Of a stretch of 64,000 bases of DNA, positions 8,896-20,953 are shown in pieces. A program made the translations under genes and the position numbers. The DNA lies in NCBI GenBank assembly GCA_003508835.1, contig PUFA01000012.1:19138001-19202000 (forward strand), in the 5' to 3' direction. The notes under the pieces were generated by a model. The model made no database searches and had not been told where the DNA came from. It was given only the letters and a program-made list of their open reading frames with translations. The first letter of the stretch is position 1, and each line of letters begins with the position of its first letter. This DNA is from Eonycteris spelaea. Taxonomy: Eukaryota > Chordata > Mammalia > Chiroptera > Pteropodidae.

Positions 8896-11875
8896 CTTGA
8901 GAAGCTGTGGTTGGGTGCAAATCATCTCTCCTGAATCCATCTTATTTTTCCATTTTGGCAAGTTTTATGGTGAGCTTACATTTTCCTTAAATTCTATATC
9001 AGAGATACAATGTCCCTGTTTCCTCATTATCAACATTTATTAGGGGACTTTTTTAAAACTACAAAACAAAATGTATTTGTTTCTCCTTTATTGATAGATT
9101 CATTGCCTGTGTCAGTGTGAATAATGCTTTGGCAAAAATGGAAGAGAGATGGCCCATTATGTGTAGTGATATAAATTATTCTTGATGGAGATGGTCCCTG
9201 TTCATCAATACTGATGTGGCTGTGTCATCAATTTAATAGCTGAACGCTAAGGACCATTAAACCCAGCACTGATTGCCATACCACTATTTATAATAATACC
9301 CAAGAGTAACATGTAATTAATTTCATGACTGATTGACAAAGTAAATTGCAGAGTAATCAATCATTTTGTATAAACGCTTGTTACCAGGTTACATGTGGGA
9401 TGTGAAGGTTGACTTGTGATGTTTCAGTGCTTCCTTGTCTAGATTGTTGATCTTGGCTAGTATGAGGCTCCACACTGATAGAGACTTCATTTGCAGATCC
9501 AGATGTAAAGCTGGTCATTGTACCTTGATATTCAACCCAATCTTGCTGTTTAGCTTGATCTTTAACCTATGCACTTTGAGAAGGTGACTAATATGAAGAA
9601 TCTTTCGGTTCCTCTTTATTTGGAATGGCATTCTTTTTTTACGTCTCCCCCACTCAAGCTCCCCGCGCCCCCTTGCCCACTAGTCTCTGCTTTTGCTGAA
9701 TTTTCCTTCTGTAGTTTGCCTTTAAAACAAGCAATGTATACTCTTCTGTAATAGTTTCCTCTCACTAAGGCTATTTTGGAACTTGTTCACTTTGAGCTGA
9801 CCAGGAATGAATTCATACCATGAGCACAGGTAGTTGAGACCAAGTCAAAGTTTTCTTCTCATGTATGGACTGTTTTGTAAAGTTTACAGTCACCCAGAAG
9901 GGTCAGCTTGTCTGCCAATGACAGATACTTGTAATTTCAGAAACTTTAGGTTCTGTGTGTCCAAAAGAAAGACTGAGACAATTGTTGAGATTCATTCCAG
10001 GTATGATTTCATCAGTGTGAGTTTCTTCTGTGTGAATACTGAGGCTGATATGCCATGTTCTAACATGGCTGTCTGTAAAAACTGGACCATGTGGTTAGGT
10101 GCAGTTTTCCTTGAAGTGAGAAGGCAGTATTTGAAATATCAGTCACAGAAGAAGAGTCAGGTCCTTAGAGCAGTGAAAGAGAGGATTCTGTGCCACTCTC
10201 TTGGCATCTCTCTCTTAGATCTAGACTAGGATGGAAGATACATAGCACAGGCATTATTATTTATTTCCCCGTCCTTTTATCCTCTTCCATGGCAGATATC
10301 ACCAATCAATCATTGTACCTTCCTCACTACATTGAGAGAAAAACCTCAGACTCCTCCTCAATCCAGCATCCCAGTCAGGCACTGTCTATTGTTTAGAGTT
10401 GGAATATAAGATTAAAACCTATTTCCTATTATAAATCTCGGGTCTGATGAGTCAGAACGCACACCTATCTAGCACATGCCGATGGTAGAATGGGTGCCAG
10501 GAGGGAAAGAACTACCCAAATGTCATTGTCTTACCCACTGGGGCAGGACCGTGAGCCTGAGCGTGAGCTATATTCTTGTAAACCAGGTCATTTTCACTTA
10601 ATACCACTTCCTGGGTTTATTTTCTCTTTTTTCTCACCTGTCTTTTAGTGATATTTGGTTTGAATGATTTGGCCTTGTCAGTCTGGGCCAGAATACAGGA
10701 GGAGAATCATGTGTCCATGGTTGGGTCAGAGTTAAGTGGGAAGCTGGGTTAGCTTGGGATCATAACACATCTGAGACTGCTTATTTAGTGATTACTCCTC
10801 AGAAGTCTAGGCCTTACTTTTCCTTTCCTTACTCTGAGATTCTTCCCCCTACAGATGGCCTAGCGACCCCTAGTGTTAGTTCATTAAAGAAGGTAGGTTT
10901 CATTTTTGTAACTTTGCCAAGGCTATCAAGAACTCATAACAAGGTAGCAAGAAATTATCATCCCATCTCTCCTTCTCCCACCTCTCCTTTTCACTAAGCC
11001 ATAGATTTTCCATGAAAAGTTCTTCTAATTTTACATGTTACTAAAGCCACATGATTAGGTATCAAACGTAAAAGTCTCCTGATGATTAAAAACTTCAGCA
11101 TCCCGTGGATATAGTGATGATGATGATGGTGGTGATGATGATGATTTCCTCAGCATGAGTTTCTAAGAGAACCACAGACTTTGCCTTCTTCTCCTTCTGT
11201 CATTACTTAGAAGTTTAGCTTTTAAGATGCTCTCTGAGCTTTGATCTATGAACAGGTGAACGGATTGGCAAACACAGATCTTGCAATATCTTATAATTAG
11301 AAACAGTTACCTTGGCAAGCAAGTATGTTCTCTATAGACCTAAGCTCTTCTTTGACATGTGAGTCAAAAGAGAATTTGTAAGCAACCTGTACAGGCATCT
11401 GCTCTTAGAGGATTCAGCTTGGCATGTAATCAAGTTCAACAGAAAGATTTGGACATACGATCATTGCTAAACAGACCATCATTCTCTGTGTCTCTCTGGT
11501 CATGTACAAATCATTCATTTGCCAGATTCTTTGTAATTCCACTAATTAAGGCATCCAATTGGTCTTTTTGGCCCTGGGTAGGATTCTACAAAATTTTTCT
11601 TCAAAGCCCAAACATCACCCGACCAAAATCAAAGTGGAATTAAGGCGTAATATTTAAGATTTATTTTTAAACTTAAGTGCTCCGTGGATTGATATTTGAC
11701 TGTGTGATTGGCCTGGTACTCATTTGGGTTCCTTCCCAGGCCAGCATGGAGAAACATGCATCTACCGTTATTCAAATGAGTTGTCTTTGGGATTTCACTA
11801 GTTTTATATCCCAGGTTAGTTGATAAGAGTGGATCAAAGGCAGAGAAAGGAAAGACAGGGAAGCTTATGTGAAGA
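8896..11875. other. Long unclassified unique-like stretch
   Basis: Almost 3 kb without a recognised repeat or gene. The part at about 9085-9380 is AT-rich with many ATTA/TAAT cores and no repeat signature. A short (GAT)n tract lies at about 11117-11145. The 131-codon frame at 9834-10229 has no recognisable domain, and neither it nor its neighbours show clear splice junctions. Confidence 0.4.
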
Positions 11876-11879
11876 TAAA

Positions 11880-12165
11880 ATCCATTCTGTACATTTCTAT
11901 GCTATTGTTTAATCACTATCTCACTTATTCATCTCAACATCGTGCCCCTAATATGTGCTTAGCACCTTGCCAGGAAAAATGCCACATACAGCACCTGTTT
12001 AAAAACATGGTCACTGTCCTCAAGGAGCTGCCATCGAGTAGGGTAGACAAATACATATTGCAAGTAGCCTAAAACTAGAGTGAAATTGTGTGACAATTTA
12101 TTAGGAACCACAGAGAAAAGTTTGAGTGAAAGCAAAGGAGAGGAGTGATCTGTTGTGTGTCCTCA
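11880..12165 (-). repeat. L2 LINE 3' end, antisense
   Basis: 'cacttattcatctcaacatc', 'aatatgtgcttagcaccttg', 'cactgtcctcaaggagctgc' and 'gtagacaaatacatattgca' follow the antisense L2 3' end in order. Confidence 0.7.
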
Positions 12166-12644
12166 TTGGACAAGAGAGCAGGGTTGGAGTCTTACTTATC
12201 TTTGTAACTTGTCCAGGAAAAAATTAGACATTTAATAAATGTTCGATGAATGCGACTGAGAGGGAACATGGAAAGTTTCCTGGAGAAATGTATAGTTTAG
12301 ATTGATAGAGAGGAAGTAGGAAGAAATACTATGTAGGAAACTATGTAGGAAGGGGCTCAGAAATAATGTGGGTTTGTGTGTCGGGGGCAGCCTGCTGGAG
12401 TAGAAGTGAAAGACAGAGAACACTGAAAGAGAACTGATGTACACTGATGACATTCATCCTTAGTTTGGGCTTCCTCCCAGATTTAACCCCTAGGTAGAAG
12501 TCACTAGAAATATAATTCTTGTACTTTCACTCAAAAGTAACTAGAGAAACAACACAGCCTCTTTTTCCTAACCAAGTACTGGGTACTGCATTGTTCTCAT
12601 GGGAAATGGAGTCTTCCTGGGGTCTTCTGAAGCTCACAAAAGTC
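12166..12644. other. Unclassified, with a possible L2 end
   Basis: The part near 12195-12250 ('tttaataaatgttcgatgaa') may be a sense L2 3' terminus. A 12-base direct repeat of 'actatgtaggaa' lies near 12329-12352. The rest is not recognised. Confidence 0.35.
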
Positions 12645-12647
12645 TTA

Positions 12648-12818
12648 GGTCAGTGTTCCCAAATGTTAGTATGCAAAAGAATCTCCTGGAAGGTTTGTCA
12701 AAACAGATTTCTGGGCCCCATCTGCAAAGTTTCTGATTCTGAGGATTTGTGCTTCTAACAAGTCCTCTGGTGATGCTGACATGCTAGTTCTGTCACCATA
12801 GTTTTGGGAACCACTGTC
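12648..12818 (-). mobile_element. MER5A hAT transposon, nearly full length
   Basis: Reverse-complement MER5A from 'cagtgttcccaaa' through 'aagaatctcctggaagg', 'ttctgggccccatctgcaa', 'gtttctgattctgaggat' and 'caagtcctctggtgatgct' to 'gggaaccactg'. Both hAT-like ends (CAGTG and CACTG) are visible. Confidence 0.85.
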
Positions 12819-13485
12819 TCAGATAAATATACAGTTACCTTTCTTTCACATTTATACACTTATTCAAGACATGGAGAGAATCAAATGTCGTAAGATGGCT
12901 GTGATTAGCAGAGCCCTTTAAAATGTCTGCTGAAGGTGGCTGCTTCAAAGATGCTTGGTTTTGGGTGATATAATGTTTCTGGAATAAAATGGCATTAATT
13001 TCCAACTTATAAGTGATTATACTCTAGAATTTCTTATTTTAATTGGATGTTTAAAACTCAGAACATTATACTCCTCAGAGCAACCAAGTTGTAAATAGTG
13101 TTTAAATCTCCAGCTCAGCACAAAACCCAAATTCACCTGAAATATATCTAATGAACTCAATTCTAAAATAGACAATCACAGAAAATAACATTATAGCAAT
13201 ACTTCTAGTTAAACACAATCTTGAACGTGTGTGCTTTCCTTAGTTCAACAGTTAATCCTTATAAGTTACATGACCACTAAATTTTGATAAATTAAATTAC
13301 ATCTTAGTACATTAGGAACCTCACTAATTGAATGATCTTTAATCAAAGGAAAACAGAGTAGCCTAGAATAAATTTTAAAGTAATGAAATGGTGCATAAAG
13401 GAATTGTTAAAACCTTTGTGCTTTTTAAGTTGGAATTTATTTGTATATATCATAGTTACTTATAAGAAAGAAAATTGGTTTACTT
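12819..13485. other. Unclassified AT-rich DNA
   Basis: No repeat family, exon or RNA gene recognised. Confidence 0.4.
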
Positions 13486-13489
13486 AGGC

Positions 13490-14005
13490 ACTCAGCCTTT
13501 ATTATGACCCTGACTTTGAACACTTTACTGGACAGGCTAGACTTGAGAATATCTGCTGTTCCCACATGTCTCTTCTGAGGGTTTATCTCTACATACGTTG
13601 CCATAACGGTGCCTCGTGCCTGTGCTCCCCGGAAGTGGTCACCTTTGTTTAAGAACAGTGAACCTGTAGGTTGGCCAGAAGTCTGTTAGATGATTTGGTG
13701 TGAAAGTTTTGCTCATCATAGACGAGGAGACTAATTAGACCAATCAGAACTTGAAGCAGAAAAAGAACGAAGCTGCTGGCTTGGGGAATAGTAGCTGGAT
13801 GACACAGTGAGAAGAGCCAAGATGCCAACATCACAGAGCATGAAAATAAACATTTGTAAACCCCTGCTGCTTAGGTGGACTAGATGACCCAGTCACTGAC
13901 GCTGCTCTGAACTCTGGATGATTTATTGAGCCCTGAACTTCTTAATAAACTCTGTAAGACTCAATGGTTTAGCTGTTCTTGGAATCCTGAAACTGTAGCA
14001 AAATT
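13490..14005 (+). mobile_element. ERVL-type solo LTR, LTR16-like
   Basis: The text runs 'accctgactttgaacacttt', 'ggaagtggtcacctttgttt', 'gaacctgtaggttggccaga', 'accaatcagaacttgaagca' (with a CCAAT-box-like motif), 'cttaataaactctgtaagac' (a polyadenylation-like AATAAA) and 'ggtttagctgttcttggaat'. This order fits a solo LTR I associate with the LTR16 group of old ERVL elements. No internal viral genes are present. Confidence 0.5.
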
Positions 14006-14645
14006 TCCTATCTTCCTTTTTTTAACGAGGAGAATTCTTATATAACTCACTCAAACTAAAGGTCAGCAAAATTCCTTTTAATAAAAATGGCCTAACCAAC
14101 ATAAACTCCTAATAGAAATCTTCTGGTGTTAGATTTGGCACGTGTTGATGTTTACTCTCCAATCTTCATTTCAGGTCTCTATCTGAAAAATTTGGACCAT
14201 ATGTCTTTCCTCTCCCTCCCAGTCACTCCTAACTACTGGATTAGTAAGTTAAAATTTGCACAGTTTTGAATTCATCAGAACTAAAGGCACATAAAAATGC
14301 AAGGAATTAAGTAACAGACAGTACATAAAAGAGAAAGTAAGAATGAGAGTCAGGGGGATGAGCTCTCACCACAAAGGAAGATGAGGTGCATCTATAAATA
14401 ATTAGCTCTGCCAACCTCTGTAAAACTTCGGTCAATTGGACCATGTCCACTAGGGATAAGAAGGGTGAGGGACATACTTGCCAATGTAGCTGAGCTGTAA
14501 CATGAGCCAGAGAAAAATGTGCATCAGCTACTCACTCTGCTCTTGTATGATGTAAATTTATATAGTCTGAGCACCATTCTGATGAATGCTGGTATTCTTA
14601 GATTCATTAAATGGCAACTTACTATGCCTTGTCTCAAGTTGGTCA
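14006..14645. other. Unclassified DNA
   Basis: No recognised repeat, exon or RNA gene. Confidence 0.4.
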
Positions 14646-14649
14646 CAGA

Positions 14650-14765
14650 AATCTTAGTATCTTAGGTTCAATGGCAACTTGAGAATCATCCACTCTGACT
14701 CTAATTTTAAGGATAAGGAAACTGAGGTTGTTAGAGGATGAACATCACAAAATTTATTCATGATA
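14650..14765 (-). repeat. MIR-family fragment, antisense
   Basis: 'gagaatcatccactctgact' and 'aaggataaggaaactgaggt' match antisense MIR-family text. Confidence 0.55.
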
Positions 14766-14867
14766 GTATGCTTTAAAGCCTTGCCCTACTTGCTCTTGGC
14801 TCAGAGGCAGTAAAACTGTATTTTTTAAACCTATTTAGTTACTTATTTTCTGGGGATATTTATAGTA

Positions 14868-15032
14868 AATAGCTCCACTGCCACCACATCTTGTCTCAAC
14901 TGATTCTCTCAACAGTCCCTTGAGATGGGCAGAGCTATCTTTTCTATTTTATAGATGAATAGGCTAAAGCTGAGAGAAGCTAGGCTACTTTTTGGAACCC
15001 CAGATCCTCTGACTTCTAATCCAGGTGCCTTT
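14868..15032 (-). repeat. MIR SINE, antisense
   Basis: 'attctctcaacagtcccttg', 'ctattttatagatgaatagg' and 'gacttctaatccaggtgcc' follow antisense MIR order. Confidence 0.75.
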
Positions 15033-15394
15033 CCAATGGATAATAGATTTTAAAACACTTTTTAAACTTAAATTTAGAATAGAAATGCTGGTCTTTACTA
15101 TCACCTGCACCTTCATCCTCATGCCACATTCCCTGGACTATAGCAAAGGCCCATCCTTAAGGACAGAGTCATCTTTGTTTTTTTTTGGTTCTCTGCACAA
15201 CACTTTGTAATTATAGGAATTTTCCTCAGATTAAGTCAGGATCTCTACTGGATTGTAAACAGGATCCCTTTGAGTGGTGGTAACTTTTTTTTGATTCCCA
15301 ACAAACTATTCTAAGCCTTTGCTTAATCACTACAACCATTTTCTTCAGAAGCTACTATTGAACATCAACATTAACACCACCAGCACCACCCAAG

Positions 15395-15760
15395 CCACTC
15401 ATTCATTCATTCATTCATTCATCCATCATTTCCTGGGCAACTGCCATGTACCAGAGACTGTGTTAAAGGCTGAAGATACAAAGATAACAAGGCATGATTC
15501 CCGTTTTCCCAGAAGGTTAGGATTTAGTGTGTGTAGACAGGCGAGGATTTAGGAGAGGAGAGGGAAAGAGGAAAAACAAGCAAATGCACTAGCAGTTATA
15601 GGGTTGAGCACTTGCTCTGATAAAGGTGAGGATAGGATATGTGTAAACACAGAAGATGGTTTTAAGTTAGAATGAGGATCTGGGAAGGCATTTTAGAAGA
15701 GTTGGTACTCATTTTGGGAACCACCCCTCTGCAAGAAACATGTTCTTCTGAATCTACAGG
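15395..15760 (-). repeat. L2 LINE, antisense, starting at a (CATT)n tail
   Basis: The (TTCA)n repeat at about 15399-15425 is the reverse complement of the L2 (TGAA)n tail. It is followed by 'gccatgtaccagagactgtg', 'aaggctgaagatacaaagat' and further antisense L2 text. Confidence 0.8.
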
Positions 15761-15939
15761 AGAGCTCTTGGTACAAGTAGAGAAGGCTACAGATGGTAGA
15801 GAATGTTTCTTTCAATTTCGATACTCTGCTATCCCAAAGGAGGAGGACTTTTATGGCAAAAAGGAAGGATCAAGAAAGAGTCATAATGAAGTCTGGCTGA
15901 CATCTTTGCCTGAAGTTATATAAGCTAGGACACAGGCTA

Positions 15940-16072
15940 TCTTAAAGATGTATTACCCAATAATCCATTTTACAGAGAAGTGAAATTAAGTGACTATTTC
16001 AAAGAGAGGCAGCTATTTACTGGGAGGACTTAAACTCAAGTCTCATGAGCTTCTCTCGCTCCACCCCATATG
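15940..16072 (-). repeat. MIR SINE, antisense
   Basis: 'ccattttacagagaagtgaa', 'attaagtgactatttcaaag' and 'gaggacttaaactcaagtct' match antisense MIR. Confidence 0.75.
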
Positions 16073-17034
16073 TTTTTCTTAACATTGCAAATAAGCTCTT
16101 TGGTCTCTGTTTTCTGTGCGTATTGACAGGCCAAAAGAAATAAGGTTGGGTTTCACACAGTTCTGATGCTGTTCAGTTGCACAGCAATTTGAGAAGATAA
16201 GCTTCCCTTCGGTCTTATTTTAATTAAAAAAGATTGGTCTTACATAAATATAGAGAAGGCTTATTTGATAGGATTTGAAGGAGCTCTCTTCAAAGGTCCC
16301 TCTGCTCCTAAAATATTTATCTCTCAGGGGATAGAGTGTCAGTCATAACTGGGACAAGGTTGAACGGCAGAGACTTCTGGGCAAAAAGCACATTCTATCA
16401 TCATAACCTTAGAGTTCATTACTTTCTGAAATGAGTAGCTCTGTCACTACCAAATCTGTGAGGGAACAGGTCAGAGTATGAGAGACATCACTTTGGAGTT
16501 GGGTACAAGATAAATCCTGGACATATCAAGAATTTCTGATGGGATTCACAACAGGAAACCTGGAGTAATATATAGGGTTTAGGGGCTGGGGGAGTGAATA
16601 CTTGGATGGTTTGGGAGGACAGAGGCAATACTACACACATAGAGAAAGATGACACTGAAGAGACAAGCTCAACTTGTGTCCTTGCTTTCTATGTGCTTCT
16701 GAGAACTGTATTACTCATTTGGTTTTCCACTTGTATGTTCTACAGCACCTATGCCTTCTCGTAGCATTTCTAGGATATTCTTAGAAAGAAAGTGCAGCTA
16801 GGGAAAAATTATTTTCTCTGTATTTGCACCCAACTTCTAGGAACCTGTTTGATTACCACTAGAGATGAAGTGTCCAAGCCTGGGGCAATTGTTGGAAAAG
16901 ACATTTCTCAGTGCCTAGAATATCTACCAAAGTGTGTTCAAGAAACATCCACTATTGGGGTAGGGGAAGCAGGAGAGGTCCCTACTCCCAAGGAGGGAGA
17001 CATCATTGGCCTATGCCTACTGGTTGAATGAGCA
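16073..17034. other. Unclassified DNA
   Basis: No gene or repeat family recognised; the short frame at 16792-17031 shows no domain. Confidence 0.4.
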
Positions 17035-17037
17035 TAC

Positions 17038-17384
17038 ACAGTGGTTCATGTCTAGGGGCTTATGTGTAAGCCAAGATTTAAGGACTATCAGCATTCAGAG
17101 AATGTTAGCTTGAGGAAGCTGGGGGAGGTTTTGTGGAAACATTATGGTGTGAGCTTTGAAAGATTTAAGTGTGGCAGGTGGAGGCGCAGGAAAATTGTGG
17201 ATAAGGTTGTGAAGTGATTGCCTGGAATGGAGGAAAACGGGCTGGTTGAGCAGGGAGCACTTGGGACAGAGCAATTGTTGGGGGAGGAATGAGACTGTGG
17301 TAAAATGGGGAGACAGATTAAGGAAGGCCAGGCAGGAGACCTTCAGAAAGAGCATCCTAATAGGACTGGAAAAATCCCAAGTCC
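17038..17384 (-). repeat. Possible L2-derived sequence, antisense
   Basis: The purine-rich text ('gtgagctttgaaagatttaa', 'gcctggaatggaggaaaacg', 'gattaaggaaggccaggcag') resembles antisense L2 body. The match is weak, and the next L2 is in the opposite orientation. Confidence 0.35.
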
Positions 17385-17880
17385 TCGTAATGGTGTACAA
17401 GGCCCTAAACAATTCCTTGACAATATCTCCCGCCCACACTCTCTCGCTCATTCTGCTCCATATGTAGCAGCCTCTGTACCCTTCCTCAAATTTGTATGGA
17501 ATGTGCCTGTCTCAGGGACTTTATGCTTGTGTTTGCTTGGTGTAAAACACATTTTTCACATATTTTGGCATGGATTACTCTCTTTCCTCCTTTTGGTTTG
17601 TGCCAAGGTGTCACTTTCTTAGGAAGTCTTCTCCGACCATTCTAAGGATGAGTGCTTTCGTCTGCCACTATTTCTCTTGCCTACTTTATTTTCCTTTGTA
17701 AGACTTATTACACCTGAAATGCCATATATTCTGCTAAATTTTTGTTTTCTGTCTGTCTCTGATACTGGAATTCTAGGTCCATGAAGGTGGGAATATATTT
17801 TGTCCATTTTATTAACAGCTGTATCAGAGCTTATACAAATGCTTGGCCTTAGTATATGCTCAATAAAAATTTGTTGGGAA
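17385..17880 (+). repeat. L2 LINE 3' end, sense
   Basis: 'ggtgtacaaggccctaaac' and 'ctgtctcagggactttatgc' are followed by 'aggaagtcttctccgaccat', 'aattctaggtccatgaaggt' and 'gtatatgctcaataaaaatt', an ordered L2 3' region to its end. The 118-, 105- and 149-codon frames here are repeat-derived. Confidence 0.9.
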
Positions 17881-17937
17881 GGAAGGAAGGAAGGAAGGAA
17901 GGAAGGAAGGAAGGAAGGAAGGAAAGAAAAAAAGAAA
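17877..17937 (+). repeat. (GGAA)n microsatellite on the L2 tail
   Basis: About eleven GGAA units begin directly at the L2 3' terminus and end in an A-rich run. The microsatellite probably grew from the L2 tail. Confidence 0.95.
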
Positions 17938-18190
17938 TGCATGTTCATTTTCACGTGGTAAGAGAGATTGACAAGGGAAATCAATGGAACATTATGAAAC
18001 CATTGATTTTTGCCTATCCTCTCTCTAAGACTTTTCACTAAAAAGTAGTTCAATCTATTGATTAGCACTCCCTCATTTCCTTTACTTATTTATGGTAAAG
18101 GTTATTATGTTAATGATTAGCAAAAAGTCTACAAGGGTGATGAGGAGCTAAAAGAAGGAGAGATGAAGAGAAGAAGGAAGAGCAAAGGGA
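17938..18190. other. Unclassified DNA
   Basis: No repeat or gene recognised. Confidence 0.4.
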
Positions 18191-18194
18191 AAGA

Positions 18195-18338
18195 CCATGG
18201 GGTCTTATAAGAAGACTATTGGATATGGTTTCTGGTTTTAAGTTTCAGCTCTACCACTCACTAGCTGTGTGACTTTAAGTAAGTCACTTCCATTTCTGGG
18301 CCTCAGTCTTCTTCACTAGAAATGGGCCATGGTTTAGA
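18195..18338 (+). repeat. MIR SINE, sense
   Basis: 'cactcactagctgtgtgact', 'taagtcacttccatttctgg' and 'gcctcagtcttcttcac' form a clear MIR core. Confidence 0.9.
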
Positions 18339-18797
18339 TCAGGCAAAGCTTTTATTGGGCACTTTGTTGCTGCTTTCCCTTTATAACCTTAGTAGTACAT
18401 ATCAGTAATCCTTCATGGAGCTCTTATTAAACTTGGATATGATTCAAAATAGTGCTCAACATGGCAGTCTAGGTAGCCTACTATTAATGGCTCAGAACTC
18501 TCAGAATTGAGATGATGTCACTGTCATGCTTGTCTTAGATTGTCTCTTGGGTAACTTTCACCTTATTTAGTTTATTATACATTAAAGTTTGGAGAAAGGA
18601 GGTATGGAGAGTGAGATGTGCATGAGGATGGAGAGAAGGAAATCAGAGGAAAAAGAGAATTAAAATAAGGTCAGTGGGATGATGAGGAGGATTCCTAAAC
18701 ATTCTACAGACATGTTGTTGGTACTCTAAGCTATTAGAAATTGGATGTATAATGGGTTTGTTTTAAGGAGATAGCTTATAGATAGAAAATGGCTAAT
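18339..18797. other. Unclassified DNA
   Basis: No recognised repeat or gene. Confidence 0.4.
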
Positions 18798-18799
18798 AG

Positions 18800-18975
18800 T
18801 GTGATGAATCTCAAACTAGAATGCATCTGAATTATCTAAGGCTTTTAAAACACAGATTTCTGGATATCGTTTTTCAGAATTTCTGATTCAGTGTATTTGG
18901 GGTGAGCTCAAGCATTCGAATTTCTAACGAGTGCTCAGGTGATGCTGCTGGTGTAGAGACTTTGCTATTTGAAAC
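18800..18975 (-). mobile_element. MER5A-like hAT transposon, antisense
   Basis: 'aatctcaaactagaatgcat', 'cttttaaaacacagatttct', 'agaatttctgattcagtgta' and 'gctcaggtgatgctgctggt' match reverse-complement MER5A. Confidence 0.8.
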
Positions 18976-19277
18976 TTGCTATAGGAGTCCGAAGTATATA
19001 GAGAAAAAGACCTCAATGGTTTGGTCAAGAATAGACTCCAGCAATCTGTAGTAGAGAGCCTGGTCACCATTCTAAACCCTCTACCATTACCTTAAGGAGA
19101 AAAAGAGGGTTGGGACAAGTGGTCAAGGAAGAGAATAAAATAGGGCGTTAGTCATAATATCCCAAGAGTCTTTGGAGCCGCCAAGAAATAGAATTGCTTC
19201 TCAGTTTATACCAGCCTAAAATTGCCAAAAATAAAATGGAAATGGTCCTTAAAGTCTAGCTAATCCCACAGCATGTG
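18976..19277. other. Unclassified DNA
   Basis: No recognised repeat or gene. Confidence 0.4.
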
Positions 19278-19356
<79 letters not shown>

Positions 19357-19410
19357 TATATATAAACACACACATGTATATATATAAACACACACATGTA
19401 TATATAGATA
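19278..19410. repeat. (TA)n-(CA)n microsatellite with 22-bp tandem repeat
   Basis: A TA run is followed by a CA run, then three copies of a 22-base unit built from the same dinucleotides (the 'catgtata' landmark recurs at 19351, 19373 and 19395). The 70-73-codon frames here are dipeptide translations of the repeat. Confidence 0.95.
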
Positions 19411-19965
19411 TCACAATAGCATGCAGCATGTGGTGCATGAGATATATGCCTGTGGCAGTCCTGCTGCAGGGAGGCACAAGACCTTGAGAATGGTGATGGA
19501 ACTTTCTAGCCTATAGGGATCTAGGATTCATCTATCTCAGCCTGCTGAATAGTAAAGTTGTCATGCTGCTTTTTTTTTGTAGAATAAAAGTCAAGCACAC
19601 CCGGAGGCACTTCCTAGAACTATGGTTGACATAACTGTGGGGGAAGATTAGATTTCTTTGTGCATCTGGGTGCTGAGAAGGAAGGAGAACCTTTATGAAC
19701 ATTTCCTTGTGAATGGGAGGAATCAGTGTAGTATGGAGAACTCCAAAAGCCCACATAATTACATGATAAAGTTGACACTAGGTCAGCAGGGAAGGTCCTG
19801 GCAGAGATATTAACCAATTGTTGCTAGTTGTCCTTTTATGACATTTATAGATCAGTCAACATCCCCCAGCTGTGATAAACACAATATGGCAGGTACTGTG
19901 CAGAGAAGTATAAAGGGCAGAAAGAGAAGATAATTCACAGTAATTGAACTCTGGACTCTGTGTAC
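19411..19965. other. Unclassified DNA
   Basis: No recognised repeat or gene. Overlapping short frames at 19532-19817 show no domain. Confidence 0.4.
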
Positions 19966-19969
19966 AGTG

Positions 19970-20135
19970 AAATGCACACACAATCCTATTAAATTCTTCA
20001 AACAGCCCCTGAACTCTTCATTGTACAGGTCTGGGAAGCTAAGTAACTTGTCTAAGTTCACCAGCTTGAAAAATATTCATACAAAGGTGTGCCTAATTTC
20101 CAAGCTCAGCTTGTTTCATTCTGCAGTCTTGCCCA
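19970..20135 (-). repeat. MIR SINE, antisense
   Basis: 'aatcctattaaattcttcaa', 'gaagctaagtaacttgtcta' and 'gtgcctaatttccaagctca' follow antisense MIR order. Confidence 0.65.
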
Positions 20136-20142
20136 TTCTCAC

Positions 20143-20290
20143 CAGATGATAAGAATCACTTGGGGTGTTTATTATACACATAGATTCCAAGGCCTCTGGC
20201 AAGACTTAGAATCTGAATTTCTAAGTGAGGCACTTGGGAATCTTCATGTTTAATATGCACCCTAAGTGGTTCTTAGAATCAGGTCATTTT
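20143..20290 (-). mobile_element. MER5-like hAT fragment
   Basis: 'aagaatcacttggggtgttt', 'cacatagattccaaggcct' and 'agaatctgaatttctaagtg' match a diverged antisense MER5 element. The 3' half is poorly matched. Confidence 0.5.
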
Positions 20291-20953
20291 AGGAAACCCT
20301 ACAATGTATCACACAACCCTGACAACTGGCATGAAGTTGAAGAAGGAAATGGTGTAGAGAGAGATTAAGGAGGTAGAATTGACAGGACTAGACTGATAGC
20401 AGGAAAGCAAAGGCTTCAATTCCTGACCAGCACTTTCTGTCCAAAATTTTGTGGGTTGTAAACTCCTGCTTTGCAACAAAGTCTTTTTCTAACCAGGGCA
20501 AAAACAGTGAATTGCCATTCCCCCATGTTCCCTTGGGTGCGAGCACCCCAGGAGAGCTTCAGCTAGCACATGCAGCATGCAGGTACCACTGATTTGGTTG
20601 TATAATGTGTTGGAAGTGATTTTCATAATATTCATAGGTGGAAAGAAATGCAAGAGTTTCTGGGTGAGTAACCGACTATCATGTCCCAGTTTTCAGAACA
20701 CAAACATTAATTGGTTGGTTGACTTAAAAAATAATGATGATGTATGACAATGAAATGATTTAAAGAGAGGGTTTCTTGGAGCAAGAAATTATGTAAAAAT
20801 GTTTAAAGGTTTTAAACTGACAAGTTTGTGCTAGGGTGAATCCTTTTCCATTTAGCCTAGTGAGCCATTTTTCCTGAGCTCTTGGGTCCTGAGTTACCCA
20901 CCACCTGTGGGCCAGATAAATGCTAATTTTTTGGCCTTCAGTGAAGATACTAC
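20291..20953. other. Unclassified DNA
   Basis: No recognised repeat or gene. Confidence 0.4.

Noticed and set aside
9834..10229. 131-codon plus-strand open frame
   Set aside because: No recognisable domain, no clear splice or promoter context, and chance frames of this size are expected in 64 kb.
17619..18068. 149-codon minus-strand open frame, the longest in the window
   Set aside because: It lies across an L2 3' end and a (GGAA)n microsatellite; the run of Phe/Leu/Pro/Ser is translated simple repeat.
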